This document shows, piece by piece, positions 1 through 6,831 of a DNA stretch of 61,215 bases (position 1 is its first letter; each line of letters begins with the position of its first letter). The notes below the pieces were generated by a model. The model ran no database searches and had not been told where the DNA came from. It worked only from the letters and a program-made list of their open reading frames with translations. Source of the DNA: Chloroflexota bacterium (GTDB lineage Bacteria; Chloroflexota; Dehalococcoidia; Lucifugimonadales; UBA2985); assembly GCA_028877205.1 (NCBI GenBank), contig JAPPHY010000003.1, positions 143,830-205,044 on the forward strand, written 5' to 3'. The position numbers and the translations under genes are program-made.

Positions 1-40
1 CGTGGGCGTGGCCCCTATTGCTGCCTGTGTCCTGCGCCAT
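1..40 (-). CDS. 5' end of an unknown gene, cut by the window edge
   Basis: An ATG at 40 reads leftward for 13 codons (M-A-Q-D-T-G-S-N-R-G-H-A-H) and leaves the window open. A purine-rich GGGAGAG ribosome site lies about 7 nt upstream of the ATG and an extended -10 promoter is found a little further up (67-75), which is why I call a gene start in so short a stretch. Nothing about function can be seen. It would be transcribed in the same direction as the metal-transporter genes at 342-1933 but has its own promoter. Confidence 0.4.
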   Translation of the reverse strand, partial: MAQDTGSNRGHAH

Positions 41-66
41 GCTGCGTCTCTCCCAAATCGCTGCCA

Positions 67-75
67 ATTATATCA
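67..75 (-). promoter_or_regulatory. Extended -10 promoter for the left-edge gene
   Basis: On the minus strand the sequence reads TGATATAAT, a perfect TATAAT preceded by the TGn extension. No good -35 hexamer is present at 16-18 nt. It ends 26 nt before the ATG at 40. Between here and the stop codon at 342 (about 265 bases) I see no convincing gene or structured element. Confidence 0.45.
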
Positions 76-341
76 CAGTCTCAATAAGGTTGTGTCGGAC
101 TTGAGTTCCGGAAACGCGGATTGTGCAGCCGCCAAGCGTTTCAAGGTATGGAAAGACCAACAGCAGAGGGAGCGGGACTCAAACACTGACAAGCGCCGCA
201 ATGCCAGCTTCGCCGCCATGCAGCAGACGTGTCCAGCGCGGCGTCAAGGAGTGCCCACGAGCCGGAATCGAGCATGGGAGTCGCGCTGGAGATTGCAGGA
301 GGGTTTCGGCTTCTACAGCCGTGGAATCAACTAGCAGCCGC

Positions 342-1169
342 CTAAATGGCTCTTCGCGCCATGCGGCCGCGCTTGGCCACCGCTGCGGCGGCGAACAGCA
401 TTGTGGCCACCAGCGCCATTGCCGGACCGGACGGCAGGTCTGCGTAGTACGAGAGGTACAGACCGGACACAGCCGACGTCGCTCCTACAAGCGCACCGAT
501 CACCATGACTTCCACGAACCTCCTGGCGAGCAGGTAGGCGGTAGCCGCGGGAGTGATGAGCATCGCCATCACCAGCACTATGCCGGCCGCCTGTATGCCG
601 ATGACGATCACGAGCGCAAGGAGCGCAAGAAGCACGTACTCCACGAGCGACGTCTTGATGCCGACCACGGATGCGCCCACTTCGTCGAATGTCGTGTATA
701 CGAGTTGACGGTGAAAGCCGTAGAGCCCGGCCAGCACCACGGCCGTCAGGCCCAGTGAAACGAATACGTCGGTCTGTGATACCCCCAGCACCTGTCCGAG
801 CAGCAGGTCCTCTATGTCCACGTTTATTCCGGTGGCCCTGGACAGCATGACAAGGCCCAGCGCGAACATGCCCGCGAAGATGATGCCGATGGAAGTGTCC
901 TCGCTTATGCCGGTGCGACGGCTGACGGCGCCCATCAACAGCGCGATCACTATTCCTGCCGGCACCGCCGCGAAGAACGGGCTGATGCCCAGAAGGAAGG
1001 CCACGACCATGCCAGGCAGGACGGAGTGGGCCAGAGCGTCGCCCATGAAGGCGCGCCCGCGGGTGATCACGTAAGCGCCCAGCAGAGGACACATCACGCC
1101 CACAAGCACGGAGACGATCATGGCCCGGACCATGAAGCTGTACTGGAACGGGTCCAGCAGGTAGTCCAC
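342..1169 (-). CDS. Zinc/manganese-type ABC transporter permease (ZnuB/MntB family)
   Basis: A 275-residue hydrophobic protein of the ABC-3 family, which forms the membrane channel for Zn2+ or Mn2+ (occasionally Fe2+) uptake. It shows the run of 7-8 membrane segments of this family, the early GRAFMGDALAHSVLPG stretch typical of these permeases, and a late ITPAATAYLLARR stretch. I chose the GTG at 1169 because it overlaps the stop of the ATPase gene by one base (TAGTG) and has GGAG about 9 nt upstream; a longer reading to 1304 would run inside the ATPase gene. Start overlap implies translational coupling with the ATPase. The binding protein is not adjacent; the likely partner is the lipoprotein gene at 22460. 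The metal specificity cannot be decided from sequence alone. Confidence 0.9.
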   Translation of the reverse strand: MDYLLDPFQYSFMVRAMIVSVLVGVMCPLLGAYVITRGRAFMGDALAHSVLPGMVVAFLLGISPFFAAVPAGIVIALLMGAVSRRTGISEDTSIGIIFAGMFALGLVMLSRATGINVDIEDLLLGQVLGVSQTDVFVSLGLTAVVLAGLYGFHRQLVYTTFDEVGASVVGIKTSLVEYVLLALLALVIVIGIQAAGIVLVMAMLITPAATAYLLARRFVEVMVIGALVGATSAVSGLYLSYYADLPSGPAMALVATMLFAAAAVAKRGRMARRAI

Positions 1170-1933
1170 TAAGAGGCTCCGACGTCGGTAGTGAAGTGGT
1201 TGGGCGCGAACTCGATGCCGTGGGAGCCGTACAGCTCCTCGAGCACCTCCGTCGTGAAAGCCTCGTTGGGAGGTCCGTAGGCGCAGACGTGGTGGTTGAT
1301 GCACAGCACCCGATCGAATCTCTGCGACAGGTTTGTGAGGTCGTGGGTTGCCAACAGCACGATCTTGCCCTCGTCACGAAGCGTCTGCAGTACCTCCACG
1401 ATGCCTTCCTGGGCGCCCACGTCCACTCCGCTGAACGCCTCGTCAAGGAGCACACAGCACGCCTCCTGCGCCAGGGCACGGGCTATGAACACTCGCTGGC
1501 GCTGGCCGCCGGACAACTCGGTTACGAGCGCCGAGCGCTGCTCCCACAGTCCAACGCGCTCCAGGCACGTCCGGACCGTGTCGCGGTCCCGCCGGCCGGG
1601 CTGCCGGAACAGCCCAAGCCTCCAGGTTCGTCCCATGGTGACCACGTCCATCACCGTGGCCGGAAACGCCCAGTTGATGCTGTCACGCTGGGGGACATAG
1701 GCGAGAGCGCCCCTTTCGGTTGCCGCTCCCAGCAGCTTCACGCTCCCCTGAGCCACGGGAAGGGTGCCGGCTATGGCCCCGAACAGAGTGCTCTTGCCGG
1801 CGCCGTTGGGCCCCAGGACTCCCGTGAGGGTGCCTGGCCCTACTGAGAATGAAACGTCGGTTAGCGCGGTGTGTCCGCCACGAACAACGCAGAGGCCCTC
1901 GCAGACTATTCCAGGTTCGGCAGTATCTCTCAT
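1169..1933 (-). CDS. Zinc/manganese-type ABC transporter ATP-binding protein (ZnuC/MntA family)
   Basis: A 254-residue ABC ATPase that powers the metal permease encoded immediately downstream. Walker A is GPNGAGKST, the ABC signature is LSGGQRQR, Walker B is CVLLDEAFSGVD and the switch histidine is in LLATHD. I placed the start at the ATG at 1933, preceded by GGGAGG with 6 nt spacing; an upstream in-frame TTG at 1999 has no ribosome site. Transcription probably begins near 2107 from a promoter overlapped by a Fur-type palindrome, so metal-dependent repression is likely. The gene is followed by the permease with a one-base overlap. Confidence 0.93.
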   Translation of the reverse strand: MRDTAEPGIVCEGLCVVRGGHTALTDVSFSVGPGTLTGVLGPNGAGKSTLFGAIAGTLPVAQGSVKLLGAATERGALAYVPQRDSINWAFPATVMDVVTMGRTWRLGLFRQPGRRDRDTVRTCLERVGLWEQRSALVTELSGGQRQRVFIARALAQEACCVLLDEAFSGVDVGAQEGIVEVLQTLRDEGKIVLLATHDLTNLSQRFDRVLCINHHVCAYGPPNEAFTTEVLEELYGSHGIEFAPNHFTTDVGAS

Positions 1934-2109
1934 CGCGCGCCTCCCGGTGTGGCTGCGGCATGGGAGAGCTCCCGCGTAGGGCCGTTCTGCTTGAGACAAC
2001 TAAGACTAAGTATCAATATCTGGCTGAACCGAAGGTAAGTAAGCGTCATCACGAGGCTTCACTCCGCCCGAATTGGGCGCCTGTACGCATGCGCCAATGG
2101 GCCAGTTCC

Positions 2110-2118
2110 TGCTATAAT
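2110..2118 (+). promoter_or_regulatory. Extended -10 element facing the small Cys protein gene
   Basis: TGCTATAAT on the plus strand is a perfect -10 with TGn extension, overlapping the minus-strand -10 of the transporter operon. No convincing -35 is present. Transcription from about 2125 would run through the operator at 2127-2141 into the small gene at 2269. Confidence 0.45.
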
Positions 2119-2142
2119 AATGCAATTGATGCAGAATATCAA
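2114..2142 (-). promoter_or_regulatory. Promoter of the metal ABC transporter operon
   Basis: On the minus strand TTGATA (2137-2142) and TATTAT (2114-2119) are separated by exactly 17 nt, each matching the sigma-70 consensus at 5 of 6 bases. Predicted transcription starts near 2107, giving a leader of about 170 nt before the ATPase gene. The Fur-type palindrome 2127-2141 covers the -35 and spacer. Confidence 0.6.
2127..2141. promoter_or_regulatory. Fur-family operator candidate (TGATGCAGAATATCA)
   Basis: This 15-base imperfect palindrome matches the established Bacillus-type 7-1-7 Fur box TGATAATNATTATCA at 10 of 14 defined positions. It shares 12 of 15 bases with the palindrome at 22377-22391 in front of the metal-binding lipoprotein. 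It lies over the -35/spacer of the importer promoter and just past the expected start of the opposing transcript, so one bound regulator could control both. A second AT-rich TATCAATATC stretch lies at about 2013-2022. Confidence 0.55.
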
Positions 2143-2268
2143 GTGGCTGGACTATGCCGTCCGACTCGCAGTCGCGCCATCCGCCGAACTTAGGGCGGAT
2201 CCGGTGCTTGGGGTATGCTCAGTGGCTTTGAGGCCTCAGCCGTGAGGACTTGGAGCGGAGGATAGGAA

Positions 2269-2415
2269 ATGGCGCCCTCGCCTAGAGCTTTCTTGAGAAA
2301 TCTGAGAGTGCCCATGCCGTGGCGGCTCCGGTCCAAGCTGGTTGCACGCAACAACGTGAGGAAGGTAACGCGGGTGCGCATGTGCTGCGGCAATCCCGGC
2401 CAGCCCGGCTGTTGA
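2269..2415 (+). CDS. Small basic Cys-containing protein, 48 residues, unknown function
   Basis: A short reading frame starting ATG with a good GGAGG ribosome site 8 nt upstream. The product is strongly basic (many Arg) and ends in the compact tail RMCCGNPGQPGC, with cysteines at residues 39, 40 and 48. There is no signal peptide or membrane segment. The frame is followed 15 bases later by a perfect 7-bp hairpin. It faces away from the metal importer and shares its Fur-box control region, so a role in metal handling is conceivable, but that is inference. I do not recognise the family. The ribosome site, terminal hairpin and distinctive Cys-Gly-Pro tail argue for a real gene. Confidence 0.6.
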   Translation: MAPSPRAFLRNLRVPMPWRLRSKLVARNNVRKVTRVRMCCGNPGQPGC

Positions 2416-2429
2416 GAGGACGTGAAGGA

Positions 2430-2446
2430 GGCTCCCGGTGGGAGCC
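2430..2446 (+). terminator. Hairpin after the small Cys protein gene
   Basis: GGCTCCC-GGT-GGGAGCC is a perfect 7-bp stem with a 3-nt loop, 15 bases after the stop codon at 2415. There is no T-run, so it may be a Rho-type or transcript-stabilising structure rather than a classic terminator. It also lies just past the end of the convergent gene at 2483. Confidence 0.35.
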
Positions 2447-2482
2447 CAGAGGAAGTAAGCTCCTCCTGACTCCGAAGCGCAA

Positions 2483-5020
2483 TTACAGCGCTCGGACCGC
2501 CTCCTCAATCGCATCTGTGGCGTCCTGGTAGGCAGTTCTAGGCGGAAACACCATCGGCTCCCCGAAGCGAATCTCAACCGAACCTCGCCTGAGTATCGGA
2601 TACTTGGCCGGGCTGCCGAATCGCTTGATCTGCAGTTTCATTGGTACCACCGGTAGTCTTCCCTCTACGGCAACCAGGCCGGTGCCATTCTTGAACGGCA
2701 GGATCGGCCCGCCCACCGTCAGCTTGCCCTCCGGGTAGATCAGCACGGACCACCCGCTGTCCAGGATCCGGCCCATGTTTTCGAGGCTGGGCCGTATAGG
2801 GCCATCCTGGGCCAGTGGGAAGCCGTTGCCCAGAAGCGGGTTCAGCACCGAGCGTACGGGGTTTCGCCATAGCTTAGCGGCGGCGGCAATGGCCAGTCGG
2901 CGTCGCCAAGTCTGTGGAATTGCCTTGATGATAAGCGGGTTGTCCAGGCCAAGGTTGTGGTTGGACGCAAAAAGCACCGGGCCTTCTACTCCGCGCAGTC
3001 TTTCCTGCCCGTGCACGCTCAGGCTGTAGGGCGCCAAGACCGCCGGGAACAGCATGGTGCGCTGCAGGAAACCGCGAGCCATTCGGCACCACCAGCGCAT
3101 GCCCCACGCAGGGAAGCGGTTCATGACGGGATTGGCTGCGCCTTCGTCCAGAATCCGCTGGAGCCGGTCGACTGTCGTCTCCGAATCTACCTGGCTCTCG
3201 TCCACGAAGATTCCAAGGTGTGTTTCCACGGCGGACAGCAGCTCCACCCTTCCAAGCGAGTCCAGCCCCAGGTCATTGCCGAGGGTCATGTTGTGGCCAA
3301 TCTCCTCGGCCTCCACCGGCGCCACCTCTGCGATGATCTCCGCGAGGCTCGGTACGCCGTCGCGACGGCGGCCAGAGGTTGGGGTCTGCCGGGCTGTGGA
3401 GGTCGGCGTTGCAGTTCTGAACGAACCGGTCGCCGCAATTTCGTTCAGCGCTTCAATGAGGACGGGCTTCTTGACCTTGAGCGTGTGGGTGCGCGGGAAG
3501 TCCTCTTCCGGCCATACGGTGAAGCCGCGCACGTGCTGCTGCTCCGCAAGCTGCGCGTTCGCCCACGCTACGATCGCCTCAGGGTCGTGGCTGTCCTCGA
3601 GGATCAGTGCGGCGTGCACCTCCACGCTCCCGGCGCGCGGCAGGCCAACGACTGACGAATCCGTCACGCCCGGGTGCCGGTTGAGCACCGCTTGGATGTC
3701 GTCCGGGTAGACGTTCTGGCCGCTGGGCAAGACTATCATGTCCTTCAACCGGCCGCGGATGTGCAGGAAGCCCTCGTCGTCAAAGTGACCCAGGTCGCCG
3801 GTCCTGTACCATCCGTCCACGAAGGCCGCCTCCGTCTGGTCTGGAGCGTTGTAGTAGCCGGGGGAGATGTTCTCGCCGCGCGCCAGGATTTCGCCTTCGC
3901 TGCTGATGACCACCTCGACGTTGGGCAGGGGACGTCCAACGGAGCCCGGTCTGCGGTCCTCCAGCGTGTGGTTGCTGATTACGGGCGACGCCTCGGTTGC
4001 ACCGTAGCCCTGCACGATCTTCACGCCCATTAGCTCCCACTTCCGGCCAAGGTCCGGGTCCAGAGCAGCGCCGCCGGAGACGATGAAGTCCAGCCTCCCA
4101 CCGAACCGCCTGTGGACACGCCCGAACAGATACCTCCGCAGGCGGAACGGAGTCCTTTCGGCCAGCTTCATCAGTTTGCCCCAAAGTGCCTCCTTGCCCT
4201 GATTTCGCACCTCCCGCTCGATGCCGTTCATCAACAGCTCAAGTCCCTGGGGTACCAGGAGCAGGGTGGTTACCCGGCGCTCGCGCATCGTGCGGGCAAG
4301 CACCGCGGGCTGACGGCTGGTGGGATAAGTCACGCTGGCGCCGAAATGGAGCACTGCAAGGAGGCCTCCCATCTGCTCGTACATGTGGCTGAGGGGCAGG
4401 ATTGACAAGAGCCGGCTGGAAGTGTCGCAAGCGATGTACTGCGTAATGCCCTCAATGTTGGCGGTCAGGTTGCGATGCGTCAGCATGACGCCCTTGGGGT
4501 CTCCCGTGGTGCCTGAGGTGAACATGATCTCGACAAGATCGTCAGGCTCTATGTTCACCGGCTCCGGCTCCGGCAGGTCGTATATGGCGCTCTCCAGCTC
4601 CTCAAAGGTAATCTCCGGCACACCGAGGTCCGCATCGCCCTTGGGAGTATAGCGAGAGGTGAAGGCCAACCGCGGCGCAGCGCGATCAATCACGCGGCCC
4701 ACGTAGTCCGGGGCACTTCGCAGGTCGAGCGGCACCACCACTGCGCCGGCTCTCACGCATCCGAAGAAGGCCAGCACCCACTGCGGTGAGTTGGGCCCCC
4801 ACAGCAGCACCTGGTCGCCCTTTGACAGTCCGCGTGACTGGAGCAGCGAGGCCACCTTGCCGGACTCGTTCCAGAGCCTACTGTAGCTCCAGCGCAGGTA
4901 ACGGAAGCCCGGCTTGAAGAGCAGGGCGTCGCGCGAGCCGTACCGACGGGCCCTGCTCTGCAGAAAATCCACCAGCGTTCTCTCCATCTCGGAGTTGGGT
5001 CTACCAGCCGTCTGCTGCAT
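2483..5020 (-). CDS. Acyl-CoA/acyl-ACP synthetase - acyl carrier - glycerolipid acyltransferase fusion
   Basis: An 845-residue three-part protein. Residues about 10-530 are an adenylate-forming fatty-acyl ligase (TSGTTGDPKG at 168-177, GYGATEASP near 338, GWYRTGDLGHFDDEGF near 403). Residues about 555-625 are a carrier domain with LGLDSLG, Ser588 being the expected phosphopantetheine site. Residues about 670-845 are a PlsC-like acyltransferase with NHNLGLD (His688, Asp693) and a YPEGK block at 762-766. It can be read as a self-contained machine that activates a fatty acid, holds it on its own carrier and hands it to a lysophospholipid or glycerophosphate. Start ATG at 5020 has GGGAGG 7 nt upstream and overlaps the end of the upstream hydrolase gene by 20 bases, suggesting an operon. 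Confidence 0.88.
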   Translation of the reverse strand: MQQTAGRPNSEMERTLVDFLQSRARRYGSRDALLFKPGFRYLRWSYSRLWNESGKVASLLQSRGLSKGDQVLLWGPNSPQWVLAFFGCVRAGAVVVPLDLRSAPDYVGRVIDRAAPRLAFTSRYTPKGDADLGVPEITFEELESAIYDLPEPEPVNIEPDDLVEIMFTSGTTGDPKGVMLTHRNLTANIEGITQYIACDTSSRLLSILPLSHMYEQMGGLLAVLHFGASVTYPTSRQPAVLARTMRERRVTTLLLVPQGLELLMNGIEREVRNQGKEALWGKLMKLAERTPFRLRRYLFGRVHRRFGGRLDFIVSGGAALDPDLGRKWELMGVKIVQGYGATEASPVISNHTLEDRRPGSVGRPLPNVEVVISSEGEILARGENISPGYYNAPDQTEAAFVDGWYRTGDLGHFDDEGFLHIRGRLKDMIVLPSGQNVYPDDIQAVLNRHPGVTDSSVVGLPRAGSVEVHAALILEDSHDPEAIVAWANAQLAEQQHVRGFTVWPEEDFPRTHTLKVKKPVLIEALNEIAATGSFRTATPTSTARQTPTSGRRRDGVPSLAEIIAEVAPVEAEEIGHNMTLGNDLGLDSLGRVELLSAVETHLGIFVDESQVDSETTVDRLQRILDEGAANPVMNRFPAWGMRWWCRMARGFLQRTMLFPAVLAPYSLSVHGQERLRGVEGPVLFASNHNLGLDNPLIIKAIPQTWRRRLAIAAAAKLWRNPVRSVLNPLLGNGFPLAQDGPIRPSLENMGRILDSGWSVLIYPEGKLTVGGPILPFKNGTGLVAVEGRLPVVPMKLQIKRFGSPAKYPILRRGSVEIRFGEPMVFPPRTAYQDATDAIEEAVRAL

Positions 5021-5768
5021 CCAGACCTCCCGTCGGCGGCTCGATGGCGCTTGAGATTCGCCTATGCTCGCCCAACATTACCCGCAACTCCGCCTTGGCG
5101 CCGGTTCGCATTGGTGGAAAGTGGGAGAAACAGATGGCATCGAAGTCCATGCCGAGCAGCCTCTCCAAAGAGGCCAGGGACCGCTCCGGGTCCTCGGTGA
5201 CGGCCGCGGCCGGTGGGCTGAGCCTGCGACCCAATCTGTACTGAAGTGAGTCCCCAATGATGACAAGACCACGGTCCGGCACGTACAGCGCAATGCTGCC
5301 GGCGGTGTGCCCAGGCAGATGTATCGCTCGCACGGGCAAAGGGAAGGGCACTTGGTCTCCGTCCTCCAGTTCCACGGCCACAGGAATGGGCCCTCCGCTC
5401 ATCGTGTGGAGGACGGGCGCGGCAAAGCGTGTAACGAGCGTTCTGCGAATGGGGCCGGAGTCAACGCAGCGACCGGCCAGGACGGCGGCATCCAGGCGGT
5501 GGGCCATCACCGCGATGCGTCGGCCTGCTACCAGCTCCGTGACGCCGGATGCGTGGTCAGGATGGTGGTGCGTCAACACGAGCGAGCCGACCGTGTCGAG
5601 CGAGATGCCGAGAGCATCCATGCCGCTGGCGATGAGACCTGAACTGCCGCGCATACCCGCGTCCACAAGGAGCGTCTCCCCGCCAGAGGAGACCACAGTG
5701 ACCCTCGCTCCAATGGCTCGGATCTGGTACACGCCATCTACAACACGAATCGGATTACCCAGCTTCAC
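5001..5768 (-). CDS. Metallo-beta-lactamase-fold hydrolase
   Basis: A 255-residue MBL-fold protein with the metal motif HHHPDH (inside LTHHHPDHASG), a later GHTAGS histidine and GDS aspartate, and a terminal SHFPP histidine. This order matches the dinuclear-zinc hydrolases related to glyoxalase II and AHL lactonases. The substrate is unknown. I chose the GTG at 5768 because GGAGG lies 7 nt upstream; an upstream ATG at 5855 would add an Arg-rich, non-homologous-looking tail. The 3' end overlaps the acyl-ligase fusion gene by 20 bases, so the two are probably co-transcribed. Confidence 0.85.
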   Translation of the reverse strand: MKLGNPIRVVDGVYQIRAIGARVTVVSSGGETLLVDAGMRGSSGLIASGMDALGISLDTVGSLVLTHHHPDHASGVTELVAGRRIAVMAHRLDAAVLAGRCVDSGPIRRTLVTRFAAPVLHTMSGGPIPVAVELEDGDQVPFPLPVRAIHLPGHTAGSIALYVPDRGLVIIGDSLQYRLGRRLSPPAAAVTEDPERSLASLERLLGMDFDAICFSHFPPMRTGAKAELRVMLGEHRRISSAIEPPTGGLDAADGW

Positions 5769-5922
5769 TTGCCGGCCTCCACGTAACGTCGCATGGTCAG
5801 GTGCCCGGTTGACCCTTGGCCGTGGGTACAAAGTATGCCATCCACTCTTGGCCAAATCAAGACGCCGGTCTGTCGTAAACTACAGCCCCGAGTCGCACAA
5901 CACAAGGCGAACAGCCAATGTC

Positions 5923-5952
5923 TTGACTTATGCGCTATGAGTACATTACACT
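5923..5952 (+). promoter_or_regulatory. Promoter 1 of the vapBC locus, leaderless type
   Basis: TTGACT (5923-5928), 18-nt spacer, TACACT (5947-5952). The -10 ends exactly 6 nt before the ATG at 5959, so the predicted transcript starts at or next to the initiation codon, and there is no ribosome site. The identical arrangement recurs 201 bases downstream. Confidence 0.6.
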
Positions 5953-5958
5953 GCGCAC

Positions 5959-6405
5959 ATGACAAAACGATTGCAGGTGATGCTCTCTCAAGAGGAATAC
6001 ACGGAGATCCACAACACGGCACGCAGCAACCGAATGACCGTGGCAGAATGGGTGCGACAGACACTTCGCAAGGCAAGGGAAGGCAGGGATGGGAACTCAC
6101 TCAGGGAAAGCCCGGGAGCCTACTTGACTTATAGGCCATTAGTATATTACACTACTCACATGACAAAGCGGCTACAGGTCCTGCTAGATGAAGAAGAAAT
6201 CACGGAGATTCAGGACGTTGCCCGCGAGCAGCGGCTGACCGTTGCGGAGTGGGTCCGTCAGTCCCTGCGTGCCGCGCGGCATGAACGCCCCGGCGCCACG
6301 GACGTCAAGCTGCGCGCAATTGCGGAGGCGTATCGCCATTCATTTCCAACGGGTGACATAGACTCCCTGCTGGATGAGATTGAAGCCGGCCGGCAGTTGC
6401 AGTGA
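5959..6405 (+). CDS. VapB-like ribbon-helix-helix antitoxin, tandem two-domain form
   Basis: A 148-residue frame with two ribbon-helix-helix DNA-binding units: residues 1-43 and 68-110, each beginning MTKRLQV and containing TVAEWVRQ. Residues 44-67 are the translated second promoter region (including an ITYR-like low-information linker), so this is a fused duplication rather than a designed two-domain protein. The C-terminal tail (about 111-148), rich in acid and aromatic residues, occurs only after copy 2 and is the expected VapC-neutralising segment. RHH antitoxins bind their own promoter as dimers; a fused pair could bind as an intramolecular dimer. The stop overlaps the toxin start (GTGA), the usual antitoxin-toxin coupling. 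An independent short product from 6160 is listed separately. Confidence 0.7.
   Translation: MTKRLQVMLSQEEYTEIHNTARSNRMTVAEWVRQTLRKAREGRDGNSLRESPGAYLTYRPLVYYTTHMTKRLQVLLDEEEITEIQDVAREQRLTVAEWVRQSLRAARHERPGATDVKLRAIAEAYRHSFPTGDIDSLLDEIEAGRQLQ
6124..6153 (+). promoter_or_regulatory. Promoter 2 of the vapBC locus, inside the first antitoxin copy
   Basis: TTGACT (6124-6129), 18-nt spacer, TACACT (6148-6153), ending 6 nt before the ATG at 6160. It duplicates promoter 1 in hexamers, spacing and distance to the start, and again lacks a ribosome site, so it predicts a second leaderless transcript carrying only the downstream antitoxin and the toxin. Confidence 0.6.
6160..6405 (+). CDS. vapB: VapB antitoxin, stand-alone product of the second copy (alternative start)
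   Basis: Starting at the ATG at 6160, in the same frame as the longer protein, gives an 81-residue antitoxin of normal family length: ribbon-helix-helix domain at 1-43 and a C-terminal toxin-binding tail ending DSLLDEIEAGRQLQ. It has its own leaderless promoter. This is probably the ancestral functional antitoxin, with the 148-residue form being an N-terminally extended variant. Which product predominates cannot be told from sequence. Confidence 0.65.
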   Translation: MTKRLQVLLDEEEITEIQDVAREQRLTVAEWVRQSLRAARHERPGATDVKLRAIAEAYRHSFPTGDIDSLLDEIEAGRQLQ

Positions 6406-6797
6406 TTTTCATAGACTCCAACGTGCCCATGTATCTGGTAGGCGCCCCACACGCCAACAAGGACCGCACGCTGGCACTTCTCACCAAGCTGATTGGGGAC
6501 GGGGAACGCATGGTGACAAGCGTGGAGGTGTACCAGGAGATTGTCCACAGGTACATCAGGATCAAACGTCCGGATGCAATTGACCACGCCTTCCGGGCTC
6601 TTGACGACGTGGCCGATGAAGTACTGTCGTTCGGCATGCCTGAAGTACGCGACGCCAGGGAGCTAATCCGGTCCGGAATTGGACTATCCTCGCGTGACGC
6701 GCTCCACGTGGCCGTGATGCGCAGCGCCGGCACCAACCGCATTCTCAGCTTTGACGCGGGGTTCGACGAGTGCCCGGGCATACAGCGCTTGGCGTAA
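6402..6797 (+). CDS. vapC: VapC-like PIN-domain ribonuclease toxin
   Basis: A 131-residue PIN protein starting GTG at 6402 and overlapping the antitoxin stop by 4 bases (GTGA). Acidic metal-binding residues expected in PIN nucleases are visible: Asp5 (FIDSN), Glu42 (SVEVYQE), Asp99 (SSRDALH) and Asp118 (SFDAGFD). Family knowledge: VapC toxins cleave tRNAs or rRNA and are held inactive by VapB. All four acidic positions are present, so the toxin appears intact. Length is typical. Confidence 0.85.
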   Translation: MIFIDSNVPMYLVGAPHANKDRTLALLTKLIGDGERMVTSVEVYQEIVHRYIRIKRPDAIDHAFRALDDVADEVLSFGMPEVRDARELIRSGIGLSSRDALHVAVMRSAGTNRILSFDAGFDECPGIQRLA

Positions 6798-6831
6798 GGT
6801 GGGAGAGATTGCCCGTGGGTGTTCCTAAGGG

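Larger units (their letters stand above)
5921..6262 (+). repeat. Tandem duplication of promoter plus antitoxin reading frame
   Basis: Two direct copies with a period of exactly 201 bases: copy 1 about 5921-6090 and copy 2 about 6122-6291. The promoter hexamers, the 6-nt gap, the ATGACAAA start and the first 43 codons correspond position by position. By eye, 29 of 43 residues are identical between copies. The repeat keeps reading frame (67 codons), so copy 1 runs through promoter 2 into copy 2 without a stop. Confidence 0.75.

Noticed and set aside
2-334. 110-codon plus-strand frame at the left edge
   Set aside because: No ribosome site and an Arg/Gln-rich low-information product. A minus-strand gene start with promoter lies inside the same stretch.
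331-1479. Long Arg-rich minus-strand frame over the metal transporter genes
   Set aside because: It is a shifted shadow of the permease and ATPase genes, which carry all the family motifs.
5959-6159. First antitoxin copy as a decayed pseudogene
   Set aside because: The reading frame, start, promoter and core residues are intact with no stop. A duplication is the better description, although loss of its own toxin-binding tail is noted.
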